A DNA stretch of 40,975 nucleotides from Reyranella sp. (GCA_029946105.1 JAQSDW010000102.1:1-40975); one strand, 5' to 3'; counted from the stretch's first letter, positions 1-8,408 are shown. The notes: generated by a model from the letters alone, not told the origin. A program made the numbers and translations.

Positions 1-757
1 CGCCATGATAGTTGTCGCGCACGACCAGCGGCAGCACGGCCATGAACGGCCCGACATAGAAGATGCCGACGCCGAAGTTGAGCAGCAGCACCGGCCAGAT
101 CTGGTCCGACTTGGCCGCCGCTGACACGCCCTCGCCGACGCTGCGCCAGAACCCGGGATGCTTGGCCGGCGGATGCGGCGGTGCGTCGGGCAGGCGCCAG
201 ACGGCGAAGCATCCCAGCAGCACCAGCGAGGCATGCAGCCCTAGGAGCGGCAGCGGCCCGAAGCGGTCGGCGGTCGAGGCGCAGGCAATACCCAGCAACT
301 GGCCGCCGAACTGCAGCGCCGTGGCGAGCGCCACCGCGCGCGGCAGCCCTCCCTTGGAGGCCACGACCGGCAGGAGGGCATCGCGCGTCGGCACGGCGAA
401 GGCACCGATGGAGCCCGCGATAAGGCCGTAGGCAATCAGCAGCGGATAACTCAGGCCCCCGCCCCACAGCACGAGGGCGAGCGCGAGAGGCGGCATCGCA
501 TAGAGCAGGTGATAACGCAGCAGCAGCCGGCGCGGGTTGCCGCGGTCGGCGACCAGCCCGCCCAGCGGCAGAAACAGCAGCGATGGCGCCATGACCGCCG
601 CCTGGGCCACGCCCACGGCGAAGGCGTCCATGTGGAGGACGACAGCCACCAGCCAGGGAAACAGCACCATCTGGATGCCGAGCGGCACGAACCAGCTCGC
701 GAGGCCGACTAGATAGATCGGAAAGGCGTTGGGACGGGAGGTTTCGGGAGCAGTCAC
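1..757 (-). CDS. MFS transporter, N-terminal part (cut by window edge)
   Basis: The first 252 codons of a major facilitator superfamily permease; the C-terminal half lies beyond base 1. The reading frame opens with a GTG at 757-755 preceded by AAGGA (minus strand), and reads as hydrophobic helices separated by short charged loops. A motif of the type GGLVADRGNPRRLL lies after the second helix, matching the family's loop 2-3 signature (G-x-x-x-D-R-x-x-R-R). A longer hydrophilic stretch (PDAPPHPPAKHPGFW) near residue 200 fits the central loop between the two six-helix halves. Inner-membrane secondary transport is implied by the family; the substrate cannot be read from the sequence. EntS-like/MFS_3 drug or siderophore exporters are the closest general type I recognise. 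It is divergent from the 846-1538 genes. Confidence 0.85.
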   Translation of the reverse strand, partial: MTAPETSRPNAFPIYLVGLASWFVPLGIQMVLFPWLVAVVLHMDAFAVGVAQAAVMAPSLLFLPLGGLVADRGNPRRLLLRYHLLYAMPPLALALVLWGGGLSYPLLIAYGLIAGSIGAFAVPTRDALLPVVASKGGLPRAVALATALQFGGQLLGIACASTADRFGPLPLLGLHASLVLLGCFAVWRLPDAPPHPPAKHPGFWRSVGEGVSAAAKSDQIWPVLLLNFGVGIFYVGPFMAVLPLVVRDNYHG

Positions 758-845
758 GGGTGGTCCTTGCTCCCGCACAGGAGAGACTATATCTTGTAGG
801 TACTTAGTGCCGCTTCCTCATCCAATAGTCAAAGGCACGACGCCC

Positions 846-1250
846 GTGTCGACATTCAATCGCGCCACCTTGGTCAAGGTGCTGGAAATCCTCGACAGCA
901 GCGATGCCGGCGAGGCCCTGGCCGCCGCCAAGCTCGCCTCGACGATGGTCCGCGAAGCGGGCCTCGCCTGGGACGACGTGCTGGCGCCCGAAATCAGGAC
1001 TGCCGCCCTTCCCGCGCCTGCCGACCAGGCGGGCCGTGGCATCGGGCCGGGTTCCGGCCCCTTCGGCTATCGCCGCGATCGTGAACTCTCGCCGCATGAG
1101 CAGTTCTTCATGGTGCTGCTGAGCCCACGCACGCCTGTCGAGATCAAGCGCAAGTTGCGCAGCCTCGAGGCGCGCGTGCTCGACGGCGAGATCACGCCGC
1201 AGGAAACCCAGGACCTGAAATTCATGTACCAGAGCTTCGTCATCGGCTGA
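846..1250 (+). CDS. Hypothetical protein, 134 aa
   Basis: I do not recognise this protein. The open frame extends upstream into the MFS gene's start, so I chose the GTG at 846, which begins V-S-T-F-N-R-A-T-L and removes the overlap; the ribosome site (AAAGG) is weak and distant, so the start is uncertain. Residues 1-50 form a predicted helical block containing Ile-Leu-Asp-Ser-Ser-Asp-Ala-Gly-Glu-Ala followed by Trp-Asp-Asp-Val. A Gly/Pro-rich linker follows, then a second helical block (about 80-134) rich in Lys, Arg and Glu. The pattern of 'counting' helices with a Gly-Leu-x-Trp-Asp-Asp motif occurs in small alphaproteobacterial and phage proteins of unknown role. No signal peptide or membrane segment is visible, so it is probably cytoplasmic. 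Codon use matches the neighbours. Confidence 0.7.
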   Translation: MSTFNRATLVKVLEILDSSDAGEALAAAKLASTMVREAGLAWDDVLAPEIRTAALPAPADQAGRGIGPGSGPFGYRRDRELSPHEQFFMVLLSPRTPVEIKRKLRSLEARVLDGEITPQETQDLKFMYQSFVIG

Positions 1251-1294
1251 GCCGTCTCGCCTAGCCGCACGACAGGTGAATCTGGATTCCTGCC

Positions 1295-1319
1295 GGAACG
1301 GCATCGCTCACCCCGCGTT
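1295..1319 (+). promoter_or_regulatory. EcfG-type general stress promoter (GGAAC-N16-CGTT)
   Basis: GGAAC at 1295-1299 is followed after exactly 16 bases by CGTT at 1316-1319. This matches the -35/-10 consensus of EcfG (sigma-EcfG), the alphaproteobacterial general stress sigma factor (GGAAC-N16/17-CGTT). It sits 30 bases before the CsbD start at 1350, giving a short leader of roughly 24 bases. CsbD-family genes are typical members of that regulon, so position and gene agree. Transcription has not been shown. Confidence 0.7.
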
Positions 1320-1349
1320 GTTCCTTTGCCCATTGCAGAGGAGAACTCC

Positions 1350-1538
1350 ATGAGCAGCACCACGGACAAGGTCAAAGGCGCGGCCAATCAGGTCGTCGGC
1401 AAGGTCAAGCAAGGTGTCGGCGAAGCCACAAACGATTCCGCGCTGAAGGGCGAAGGTCGCCTGCAGGAAGCCAAGGGCGATGCGCAAAAGGCCGTCGGCA
1501 AAGTCAAGGACGCCATCAAGAAGGCCGCCGACCTCTAG
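1350..1538 (+). CDS. CsbD family stress-response protein, 62 aa
   Basis: A short hydrophilic Lys/Gly/Ala-rich protein with the CsbD pattern: repeated helical units such as DKVKGAANQVVGKVKQGVGE, a central ALKGEGRLQEAKGDAQ segment and a Lys-rich end. CsbD proteins are abundant small cytoplasmic proteins induced by general stress; their molecular action is unknown. I start it at ATG 1350 because AGAGGAG lies just before it. The in-frame ATG at 1326 would add eight residues but falls at the predicted transcription start of the EcfG-type promoter. A strong intrinsic terminator follows 19 bases after the stop, so this looks like a one-gene transcript under general-stress control. Confidence 0.92.
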   Translation: MSSTTDKVKGAANQVVGKVKQGVGEATNDSALKGEGRLQEAKGDAQKAVGKVKDAIKKAADL

Positions 1539-1557
1539 AGCGGCGCACCAGACAGGG

Positions 1558-1583
1558 AAAGGGCGCCAGAAGGCGCCCTTTTT
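1558..1583 (+). terminator. Intrinsic terminator after csbD
   Basis: AAAGGGCGCC, loop AGAA, GGCGCCCTTT and then TT give a perfect 10-bp stem with a tetraloop and a T run. It lies between the convergent csbD and glutathione S-transferase genes. The T run favours the plus strand; three A's on the other side could also help the opposing transcript. Confidence 0.9.
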
Positions 1584-1615
1584 CATATCGCGGGGAAGCG
1601 AATCGTCGGCGCCAG

Positions 1616-2245
1616 CTAGGCCGCGAGCAGCACGCTCTGCTCGCGTTCCAGGACGCGCTTCACGGCCGGCCGCGCCAGCATGCGGTCCTTCCAGGCGGTG
1701 TAATTCTTGAGCTCCGCCACCGGCAGACCGATACGCTTGCCCCAGCCGTAGAAGACCAGCGCATAGCCATCGACGACGCTGAACGCGTCACCCAACATCC
1801 ATTGCTTGCCAGCCAGGAGACCATCGATCTCCTTGAGGTTGGCATGGAAGTTCTCGCGGCCGACGGCCTTGAGATGATCGTGCACGGAGGTATCCGTGGC
1901 GAAGCGCTCGGGCCGGCTGATGTGGGTGAAGCTCGGATGCACGTTATTGGAGAACCACGCCATCAGCGAGATCGCGCGCGCCCGCTGGACAAGATCCTTG
2001 GGCATCAGCTGAGGCGCGTACTTGCCCGCCACGTAGTCGAGGATCGCCGTGTTCTCGACGATCGTGCCGTCGTCGATCACCAGCGCTGGCACGCGACCGC
2101 GCGGATTGACCTTCAGGTATTCCGCGCTCTTCTGCTCGTTCGTCGCAAATGACAGCGCCTGGGAGTCGAACTTGGCGCCGCTTTCCTCGAGGCCGATGTG
2201 CGAAGCCGTCGAGCAGGCCCCCGGGGCATAATAGAACTTGAGCAT
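1616..2245 (-). CDS. Glutathione S-transferase
   Basis: A 209-residue two-domain GST. The N-terminal thioredoxin fold (about 1-80) opens MLKFYYAPGACSTASH, whose Cys11-Ser12 matches the catalytic Cys10 region of bacterial beta-class enzymes. The Pro of NPRGRVPAL is the cis-proline of the glutathione site and ENTAIL supplies the Glu that holds the gamma-glutamyl group. The all-helical C-terminal domain spans about 88-205. The enzyme conjugates glutathione to electrophiles or reduces mixed disulfides in the cytoplasm; the substrate is unknown. It lies 19 bases after the nicotinate phosphoribosyltransferase gene, on the same strand as glutathione reductase further upstream. That is suggestive of a redox grouping but not proof of one operon. 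Confidence 0.93.
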   Translation of the reverse strand: MLKFYYAPGACSTASHIGLEESGAKFDSQALSFATNEQKSAEYLKVNPRGRVPALVIDDGTIVENTAILDYVAGKYAPQLMPKDLVQRARAISLMAWFSNNVHPSFTHISRPERFATDTSVHDHLKAVGRENFHANLKEIDGLLAGKQWMLGDAFSVVDGYALVFYGWGKRIGLPVAELKNYTAWKDRMLARPAVKRVLEREQSVLLAA

Positions 2246-2264
2246 GTAACGTCCTCCTCAGGGT

Positions 2265-3413
2265 CTAAAGCGGGCGGGTGCTGCCATCGGGGCGCGTCCG
2301 ATGCAGGAACTCACGGCCGATCTTCACGCGCTTCTGGCCGTCGTATTCGACGATGTCGGCGGTGGCGTAGGTTTCCGTCCAGTTCGACGGCAGGAACGAG
2401 CCCGTTCCCACGACGTCGATGGGCGCCTTGGCCTCCGCCATCACACGACATTTGGCCGGCCCGAAGCCCGACGAGGCCACGATCCTGACCTTGTCGAAAC
2501 CGTTGCGGTCCAGTTCGGCGCGCAGGTGGAAGATCGCGGCGCCCGACACGCCGGTGCCGACGAGGAAGCGGAGTTCCTCCTCGCTGCGATAGCCGCGGAT
2601 CGACTCGGGCGAGAAGCGCTCCAGCACGGCGTAGGACGATGCGGGATCCAGCCCCTCGATGTAACGGCCGCCAGTGGTATCGAGCCGGAGCGACAGCATT
2701 CCCTTGGCCGCGAGTTCGGGAAAGCGCCGGCAGACTTCCAGCGAGTCGGAAACCTCGCGCGCGAAATAGTCGACCAGCACCGTCATCGGCTCGCCGGGAA
2801 AGGTCTCGTGGAACATCTCGGCGGCGCGCAGCGTCGAGCCAGCGTAGCCGATCAGCGCGTGCGGCATGGTGCCGAGGCCCTGCTCGCGTCCGAAGAAGTG
2901 CGCCGTCGCATGGGTAGCGTTGCCGATGAAGCCGACCGCCCCCACCTTGCGCTTGGCGCGCGCCGAGCCGACCGAGGCGGCATAGGCCATCATCTCGGCC
3001 ATCTCCTGGCCGGCACAATGGCGGGCGTCCATGGCGAGGAAGGCAGCCTTTGGCATGTCGGCGCACATCGTCCAGGCATTGTAGGCGGCAACGCAGGCCG
3101 GCCCCAGCTTCTGCAGGAAGATGGTCTCGAGATCGACGAGATGAAAGAACGAGCCGGTGATGTACACCATCGGCTCACCGGCGCCGACCCATTTGCCCTC
3201 GCCGTAGCGCAGGTCGACATCGACCTTGGCATTGCGTTCGCGGCCGGTTTCCTGCAGCCAGTCGATCGCCAGCCGGGGCGCGAACACCACCGGTCGGCGC
3301 ATGAAGATGGCGTAGGTCACCTGGCAGTCGCCGAACTTGCCGATCACCTGCTTCGAGCGGTTGAAGTAGTGATCGGTGTAGCGTTCGATCTCGCCATTAT
3401 TCGGATGCGTCAT
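2265..3413 (-). CDS. pncB: Nicotinate phosphoribosyltransferase
   Basis: A 382-residue member of the nicotinate/quinolinate phosphoribosyltransferase fold. It opens with the family's ERYTDHYFNRSKQVI segment (substrate-binding Tyr/Thr region). Other family segments include the GEPMVYITGSFF loop, the SVGSARAKRKVGAVGFIGNATH loop and a C-terminal barrel with LRLDTTGGRY and VGTGSFL (phosphate-binding Gly motif). The enzyme makes nicotinate mononucleotide from nicotinate and PRPP, coupled to ATP hydrolysis, in the Preiss-Handler NAD salvage route in the cytoplasm. Length and motifs are normal for the shorter bacterial/archaeal-type enzyme. It follows the DAHP synthase gene by 40 bases and precedes the GST gene by 19, so co-transcription is likely. 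A nicotinamide phosphoribosyltransferase function is possible but less likely. Confidence 0.85.
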   Translation of the reverse strand: MTHPNNGEIERYTDHYFNRSKQVIGKFGDCQVTYAIFMRRPVVFAPRLAIDWLQETGRERNAKVDVDLRYGEGKWVGAGEPMVYITGSFFHLVDLETIFLQKLGPACVAAYNAWTMCADMPKAAFLAMDARHCAGQEMAEMMAYAASVGSARAKRKVGAVGFIGNATHATAHFFGREQGLGTMPHALIGYAGSTLRAAEMFHETFPGEPMTVLVDYFAREVSDSLEVCRRFPELAAKGMLSLRLDTTGGRYIEGLDPASSYAVLERFSPESIRGYRSEEELRFLVGTGVSGAAIFHLRAELDRNGFDKVRIVASSGFGPAKCRVMAEAKAPIDVVGTGSFLPSNWTETYATADIVEYDGQKRVKIGREFLHRTRPDGSTRPL

Positions 3414-3453
3414 CGGCCCTCCCCGGGCTCTCGCGCTCGGCCTGTAGCGTCGA

Positions 3454-4902
3454 TCAGACTGCCGGCCGTGCCCGCGTCACCGACAGACGCTCGGCCTTGA
3501 GCTGTTCGGCGAGCAGAAAGGCGAGTTCGAGGGCCTGGCTGGCGTTGAGCCTGGGATCGCACTGGGTCTCGTAGCGCTCGTTCAGATTGTCGACGGTGAT
3601 GTCGGTCGAGCCGCCGATGCATTCCGTGACTTCCTGGCCGGTCATCTCGAAATGCACGCCGCCGGGATGCGTTCCCTCGGCACGGTGCACGGCGAAGAAT
3701 TCCTTCACCTCGCTCAGGATTGCGTCGAAGTGGCGGGTCTTCTTGCCGTTCGAGGCCGTGACGGTGTTGCCGTGCATGGGGTCGCACGACCAGACTACCG
3801 ACTTGCCGGCGCGCTTAACCGCGCGCACCAGCGGCGGCAGCTTCTCGGCGACCTTGTCCGCGCCCATGCGCACGATCAGGACGATACGGCCCGCTTCGTT
3901 GGCCGGGTTGAGCGTGTCGATCAGACGAAGCGTGTCGTCGACCGAAAGCGAGGGGCCGCACTTGAAGCCGATCGGATTGCGCACGCCGCGCAGGAATTCG
4001 ACATGCGCGCCGTCGGGCTGGCGGGTGCGGTCGCCGATCCACAGCATGTGGGCGGAGCAGTCGTACCAGTCGCCCGAGGTCGAATCGACGCGGGTCAGCG
4101 CCTCCTCATAGGGCAGCAGCAGCGCCTCGTGGCTGGTGAAGAAATCGGTCTCGGCGATCTGCGGCGTGGTCGCCGAATTGAGGCCGCAAGCCGCCATAAA
4201 GTTCAGCGTCTCGTCGAGGCGCGCGGCGAGGTCGTGGTAGCGCTCCGACGCCGGCGAGTTGCGCACGAAGTCGAGGTTCCAGCGATTGACCTCGTGCAGG
4301 TCGGCATAGCCGCCCTGGGCGAAGGCACGCAGCAGGTTCAGCGTCGCGGCCGACTGGTTGTAGGCCTGCACCATGCGCTCGGGATCGGGCAGCCGCGAGG
4401 CGGCGGTGAACTCGAAGCCGTTGACGTTGTCGCCGCGGTAGGACGGCAGCTCGACGTCGCCGATCTTCTCGACGTTGGATGAGCGCGGCTTGGCGAACTG
4501 GCCGGCCATGCGGCCGAGCTTCACGACCGGCACGCCGGCGCCGTAGGTCAGCACCACGGCCATCTGCAGCAGCACGCGGAAGGTGTCGCGGATGTTGTTG
4601 GCGGTGAAATCGACGAAGCTCTCGGCACAGTCGCCGCCCTGCAGCAGGAAGGCGTCGCCCGCCGCCACCTTGGCCAGCGCCGTCTTGAGCTTGCGCGCCT
4701 CGCCGGCAAAAACCAGCGGCGGATAGCGGCGCAGCCGCGCCTCGGCGTTGGCGAGTGCAACGGCATCCGCATAGACCGGCATCTGCTGCGCCGGCTTGCC
4801 GCGCCAGCTGGTCAGCGACCAGTCGGCGGCACTCGAACTACGGGATTGCGCTTTCGTGGCCGTCCGGGCGCCTGCCCGGGTTGAGCCCTGGATCGCGGTC
4901 AT
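3454..4902 (-). CDS. aroG: 3-deoxy-7-phosphoheptulonate (DAHP) synthase, class II
   Basis: This 482-residue enzyme condenses phosphoenolpyruvate with erythrose 4-phosphate, the first step of the shikimate pathway. It is the class II (plant/mycobacterial) type. After a Thr/Ala/Ser-rich N-terminal tail (1-25), the core contains [10 protein letters not shown] (around residue 90, with the metal-ligand Cys), the [11 protein letters not shown] segment, the [12 protein letters not shown] substrate loop, [10 protein letters not shown], and [20 protein letters not shown], which carries the metal-binding His and Glu. ATG 4902 is preceded by AGGAGA. The 123-base gap upstream may hold a promoter; I found no convincing Trp leader peptide. 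The symbol is by family convention: aroF and aroH are also used for class II enzymes. Confidence 0.95.
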   Translation of the reverse strand: MTAIQGSTRAGARTATKAQSRSSSAADWSLTSWRGKPAQQMPVYADAVALANAEARLRRYPPLVFAGEARKLKTALAKVAAGDAFLLQGGDCAESFVDFTANNIRDTFRVLLQMAVVLTYGAGVPVVKLGRMAGQFAKPRSSNVEKIGDVELPSYRGDNVNGFEFTAASRLPDPERMVQAYNQSAATLNLLRAFAQGGYADLHEVNRWNLDFVRNSPASERYHDLAARLDETLNFMAACGLNSATTPQIAETDFFTSHEALLLPYEEALTRVDSTSGDWYDCSAHMLWIGDRTRQPDGAHVEFLRGVRNPIGFKCGPSLSVDDTLRLIDTLNPANEAGRIVLIVRMGADKVAEKLPPLVRAVKRAGKSVVWSCDPMHGNTVTASNGKKTRHFDAILSEVKEFFAVHRAEGTHPGGVHFEMTGQEVTECIGGSTDITVDNLNERYETQCDPRLNASQALELAFLLAEQLKAERLSVTRARPAV

Positions 4903-5025
4903 CGTCTTAATCTCCTGCTCCCCGAACCGGCCATTTTTGAACCGTCGGCCGCCGGGGTGGGTGAACCTATACGGGCTGTGGATGAATTGCCAGATGGCCG
5001 GAAATAGCGGCCGGAGCTGCTTTCG

Positions 5026-6426
5026 CTACTCGGCCGCCGCCCGTGTCGGCGTCGTGTCGGCGCGCGCCGCCCGCATGGTGACGAATTCCTCACCCGCCGT
5101 GGGGTGAATGCCGACGGTGGCGTCGAAATGGGCCTTGGTGGCGCCGGCCTTGATCGCCACGGCGAGGCCCTGGATCAGTTCGGCGGCATCGTCGCCCACC
5201 ATGTGGGCACCCACGACTTTGTCGGTCGCCGCTTCCACGATCAGCTTCATGAAGGTCCGCTGATGGCGACCCGACAGGGTGTATTTCATCGGCCGGAAGG
5301 CTGCCGTAAACACCCGCAGGTCTCCCAGGGTCCGCTTCGCCTCTTCTTCCGTGAGGCCGACATTGGCCATCTCGGGCTGGCAGAACACCGCCGACGGCAC
5401 GCCGCGATGGTCGGCCTTGCGCGGCTTGTTGCCGAATTCGGTATCGGCGAAGCAGTGGCCTTCCATGATCGCGACGGGCGTCAGGTTGATGCGATCGGTG
5501 ACGTCGCCCACGGCCCAGATGTTCTCGGCCGTCGTCTTCGACCATTCGTCGACGGCGATGGCGCCCGCCTTGTCGAGTTGGACGCCCACCTTCTCAAGCC
5601 CGATGCCCTTGGTGTTGGGCGCACGGCCGGTCGCGTACATCACCAGATCGGTCTCGAACATCCCGCCGAGCGGCGTGTGGATCTCGTACGGACCGTTCTC
5701 GCCCTTCTTCACGATGCGGCCGATCTCCGTCTCGGTGCGCATCTTGATGCCGCTTTCCTTCAGCGAATCATGAACGGCCGTCCGGCATTCCTCGTCGAAG
5801 CCGCGCAGCACGCGGTCGCGGCGCAGCACCAGGTCGACGTGGACGCCGAGGCCGTTGAAGATGCCCGCGAATTCGACGGCGATATAGCCCGCCCCCACGA
5901 TGGCGATGCGCTTGGGTAGCTCCGGCAGATGGAAGGCCTCGTTGGAGGTGATCGCGAGTTCGCAGCCCGGGATCGAGGGGATCACCGGATGGCCGCCGGT
6001 CGCAATCAGGATCTTGTCGGCGGTGACGGTCTGCTCGCCGACTTGGCCCCCATTGATCTGGATCGTGTGGCGATCCATCAACCGCCCGCGCCCCATGTGC
6101 AGCTTGACGCCGGCGCCGTCGAGCAGGCGCAGATAGACCGCGTTCAGGCGGTCGACTTCCTTGTTCACGTTGTCGCGCAAGGTCGGCCAGGAATGGCTGG
6201 GCGCCGGCACCGTCCAGCCGTAGGCCGCCGCGTCCTCGAACTCGTGGGTGAACTTGGAGCCGTAGACCAGGAGCTTCTTGGGCACGCAGCCGCGGATCAC
6301 GCAGGTGCCGCCCACGCGATAGTCCTCGCAGATGCCGACACGGGCGCCGTGGGTTGCCGCGATCCGCGAGGCGCGCACGCCACCCGAACCGGCGCCGATG
6401 ACGAAAAGGTCGTAGTCGTAAGCCAT
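5026..6426 (-). CDS. gor: Glutathione-disulfide reductase
   Basis: A 466-residue FAD/NADPH pyridine nucleotide-disulfide oxidoreductase that regenerates reduced glutathione in the cytoplasm. The N-terminal FAD motif GAGSGG (residues 11-16) is followed by the redox pair C42-VIRG-C47. The second nucleotide fold AIVGAGYIAVEFAG ends in LVLRRDRVLRGFD, whose two arginines fit NADPH rather than NADH. The C-terminal HPTAGEEF holds the catalytic His that pairs with the disulfide of the partner subunit. I start at the ATG of MAYDYDLF (6426). An upstream ATG at 6444 adds six residues that families lack and sits closer to the candidate promoter. It is the first gene of a minus-strand run with aroG, pncB and the GST gene, though a 123-base gap separates it from aroG. 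Confidence 0.95.
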   Translation of the reverse strand: MAYDYDLFVIGAGSGGVRASRIAATHGARVGICEDYRVGGTCVIRGCVPKKLLVYGSKFTHEFEDAAAYGWTVPAPSHSWPTLRDNVNKEVDRLNAVYLRLLDGAGVKLHMGRGRLMDRHTIQINGGQVGEQTVTADKILIATGGHPVIPSIPGCELAITSNEAFHLPELPKRIAIVGAGYIAVEFAGIFNGLGVHVDLVLRRDRVLRGFDEECRTAVHDSLKESGIKMRTETEIGRIVKKGENGPYEIHTPLGGMFETDLVMYATGRAPNTKGIGLEKVGVQLDKAGAIAVDEWSKTTAENIWAVGDVTDRINLTPVAIMEGHCFADTEFGNKPRKADHRGVPSAVFCQPEMANVGLTEEEAKRTLGDLRVFTAAFRPMKYTLSGRHQRTFMKLIVEAATDKVVGAHMVGDDAAELIQGLAVAIKAGATKAHFDATVGIHPTAGEEFVTMRAARADTTPTRAAAE

Positions 6427-6479
6427 GGGATACCCTGGGAACAAAACCGCAACACGGCCACAATTTGGCCGCGGGGCAG

Positions 6480-6509
6480 ACTATATCGGCGCTTAGACGG
6501 CCGGGTAAG
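6480..6509 (-). promoter_or_regulatory. Candidate promoter for gor
   Basis: On the minus strand, CTTACC (6509-6504) is followed after 18 bases by TATAGT (6485-6480), about 54 bases before the gor start. The decamer GATATAGTCT containing this -10 also occurs upstream of the MFS gene (793-784). The match to the alphaproteobacterial sigma-70 -35 (CTTGAC) is only partial. Confidence 0.35.
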
Positions 6510-6562
6510 GGAAATGGAGCGAGTAAATCCATCTACTGATACAACCATGAGGATTATTCCCG

Positions 6563-7051
6563 ATGCCGAAGTTGTTCTCTCTCGCGACCGCCCTCCTCTT
6601 CCTGGCGGCCCCCTCCCACGCCGCCCCCGGCGACCCGACACCGACCACACCCGCCGCCAAGCCGGCGCGCGAGCCGTCCGGCGTCATGCGTTACGACACC
6701 AACAAGGACGGCGTCGTCGACCGGGCCGAATGGACGGCGGGCCAGCAGGCCCGCTTCAAGCGGCTCGACGCCAACGGTGACGGCAAGCTCACCCAGGACG
6801 AACTGTTTGCCCGCCCCCCTGCCGCCGGCAACAGCGTGCTGCCCAGCGACCGCCAGGCCGGGCGCCAGTCGGCCTATTTCCAGCGCCTCGACGCCGACAA
6901 GGATGGGGTCGTCACCCTGGCCGAGTTCATGGCGGTGGCAGAAGGCAACTTCGCCCGCTGCGACCTCGACAAGAACGGCCGCATCGACACCGCTGAATGC
7001 CGCCAGGCCCTGCAGCGCAAGCCCGGCGACTCCACACGCAGCATGCGTTGA
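6563..7051 (+). CDS. Secreted EF-hand calcium-binding protein, 162 aa
   Basis: Residues 1-20 form a Sec signal peptide (MPKLFSLATALLFLAAPSHA), so the product is probably periplasmic or exported. After a Pro/Thr-rich linker come four EF-hand loops with the D-x-N/D-x-D/N-G pattern: DTNKDGVVDRAE, DANGDGKLTQDE, DADKDGVVTLAE and DLDKNGRIDTAE. Each has acidic residues at positions 1, 3, 5 and 12 as needed to bind Ca2+. There is no enzymatic domain. GAGGA lies nine bases before the ATG. Such calmodulin-like 'calcium-sensor' proteins are common in alphaproteobacteria with no settled role; calcium buffering or a protein-interaction role is inference. It is a stand-alone gene, divergent from gor and convergent with the Liv binding protein, with a bidirectional terminator between. 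Confidence 0.88.
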   Translation: MPKLFSLATALLFLAAPSHAAPGDPTPTTPAAKPAREPSGVMRYDTNKDGVVDRAEWTAGQQARFKRLDANGDGKLTQDELFARPPAAGNSVLPSDRQAGRQSAYFQRLDADKDGVVTLAEFMAVAEGNFARCDLDKNGRIDTAECRQALQRKPGDSTRSMR

Positions 7052-7062
7052 TGGCCACAACG

Positions 7063-7091
7063 AAAAAGGCCGCCGGAGTCCGGCGGCCTTT
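7063..7091 (-). terminator. Bidirectional intrinsic terminator
   Basis: AAAGGCCGCCGG (7065-7076), a 3-base loop and CCGGCGGCCTTT (7080-7091) make a perfect 12-bp stem. The run of five A's at 7063-7067 gives a T run on the minus strand, ending the downstream Liv binding-protein gene; TTT on the plus side serves the EF-hand gene. Confidence 0.88.
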
Positions 7092-7111
7092 CCCTTGTTC
7101 GATTGGGGCTA

Positions 7112-8332
7112 TCAGGAGCCTTCGGCCGACATGACGTCGCCGAAGAGGTCCCAGCTCTCGCCCTTGAAGCGGGCAAGCTGGACCGACTGGATCGGGTAGT
7201 AGTCGGTGGCGCTGGTGTTGATGGTGATGCCCGGCAGCAGCAGGGGCAGCTTGAACTTCTGGAAGTTCGCCGCCTGCTTCATGACGTTGTCGCGCGTCAG
7301 CTCGTCGCCGCACTTCTTCAGCGTCTCGTGCATCAAGGTGGCGACCGAGAAGCCGTAGATGTAGTTGGCGTCGGCCTTGTTGGCACCCGGCATCCACTTG
7401 TCCATCCAGGCAACCCATGCCTTGAAGTCCTCGGTGTTCTCCCACTGCTTGTCGGTGGGGTCCTTGAGGTACTGCGCCGTGATGATGCCCTGGCTGTTGT
7501 CGAGGCCGGCCGGCTTCATCACCGAGCCCACCGAAGCGGACACGTTGTTGAGATACTGCGCCGGCTTCCAGCCGAGATCGGCCGCCTTGCGGATCGCCTG
7601 GGCAGCAGCCTTCGGTGTTGCAATGTTGAAGAAGACGTTGGCGCCCGAGTCCTTGAGCTGGATGACCTGGCTGTCGACCGTCGGGTCGGTGACTTCGAAG
7701 GTCACCTGCTTGACGATCTTGTCGGCGTCCTTGCCGAGGCCTTCCTTGAAGCCGCCGAAGTAATCCTTGCCGTAATCGTCGTTCTGCATCAGCACGCCTA
7801 TCTTGGGATCCTTGACGTTGGCCAGGACGTGCTTGGCGTAGATCGCGCCTTCGGTGTGGTAGTCGGGCTGGTAGCCCATCGTCCACGGGAACTCCTTGGG
7901 CTTGCCCCACTTCGAGGCGCCGGTGGCGACGTAGAGCATCGGCACCTTCTTCTGGTTCATGTACTTGTGGATGGCCGTATTGGTCGGCGTGCCCAGCGTG
8001 TTGAAGGTGCACAGCACCTTGTCCTGCTCGACCAGCTGGCGGACCAGTTCGACGATCTTCGCCGGATTGTAGCCGTCGTCGAGGGTGATGAAATTGACCT
8101 TGCGGCCTTTGATGCCGCCGGCGGCATTGACACTCTTCCAGTAGGCCTCGATGCACTTGCCGATCGCGCCGTAGGACGAGGCTGGGCCGCTATAGGGGCC
8201 GGTATGGCCGAGCTTGATTTCCGTATCGCTGGCGCCGTCGCTGTACTTCTTCTGCGCAAACGCAACACCTGAACCCGATACCACTGCAGCAGCCGACACG
8301 CCGCCGATAAACGTACGCCTATTCGTTTTCAC
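7112..8332 (-). CDS. Branched-chain amino-acid-type ABC transporter substrate-binding protein (copy 2)
   Basis: A 406-residue periplasmic binding protein of the LivK type (Peripla_BP_6). The N-terminus VKTNRRTFIGG-(Ala-rich)-AFAQ is an export signal with a twin-arginine-like RR, cleaved after about residue 26. The mature part has the family's LGHTGPYSGPAS start, TLDDGYNPAKIVELVRQLVEQD, and VLMQNDDYGKDYF. I start at GTG 8332: GGGAGG lies nine bases upstream and the length then equals that of the paralogue at 8468-9688 exactly, whereas the open frame's earlier codons have no homologous counterpart. It is the last gene of the livGFHM operon, about 135 bases after copy 1, from which it is separated by a terminator. 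The pair arose by tandem duplication. The ligand could be an amino acid, amide or other small acid. Confidence 0.9.
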   Translation of the reverse strand: MKTNRRTFIGGVSAAAVVSGSGVAFAQKKYSDGASDTEIKLGHTGPYSGPASSYGAIGKCIEAYWKSVNAAGGIKGRKVNFITLDDGYNPAKIVELVRQLVEQDKVLCTFNTLGTPTNTAIHKYMNQKKVPMLYVATGASKWGKPKEFPWTMGYQPDYHTEGAIYAKHVLANVKDPKIGVLMQNDDYGKDYFGGFKEGLGKDADKIVKQVTFEVTDPTVDSQVIQLKDSGANVFFNIATPKAAAQAIRKAADLGWKPAQYLNNVSASVGSVMKPAGLDNSQGIITAQYLKDPTDKQWENTEDFKAWVAWMDKWMPGANKADANYIYGFSVATLMHETLKKCGDELTRDNVMKQAANFQKFKLPLLLPGITINTSATDYYPIQSVQLARFKGESWDLFGDVMSAEGS

Positions 8333-8408
8333 TGACTTTTTCCTCCCAGAGTTGATAGTGCCGGACTTTCCCCCGAAATCGCGGCCGAGAAAAGGCCCAA
8401 GCTGCGGC

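Noticed and set aside
1297-1324. A second EcfG-like match on the minus strand (GGAAC at 1324-1320 and CGTT at 1300-1297).
   Set aside because: The spacer is 19 bases, outside the 16/17 rule, and the downstream gene on that strand is not stress-related.
4903-5025. An attenuator with a Trp/Phe/Tyr-rich leader peptide before the DAHP synthase gene.
   Set aside because: No short open frame rich in those residues and no terminator/antiterminator pair could be drawn; only a weak GGCCG/CGGCC stem is present.
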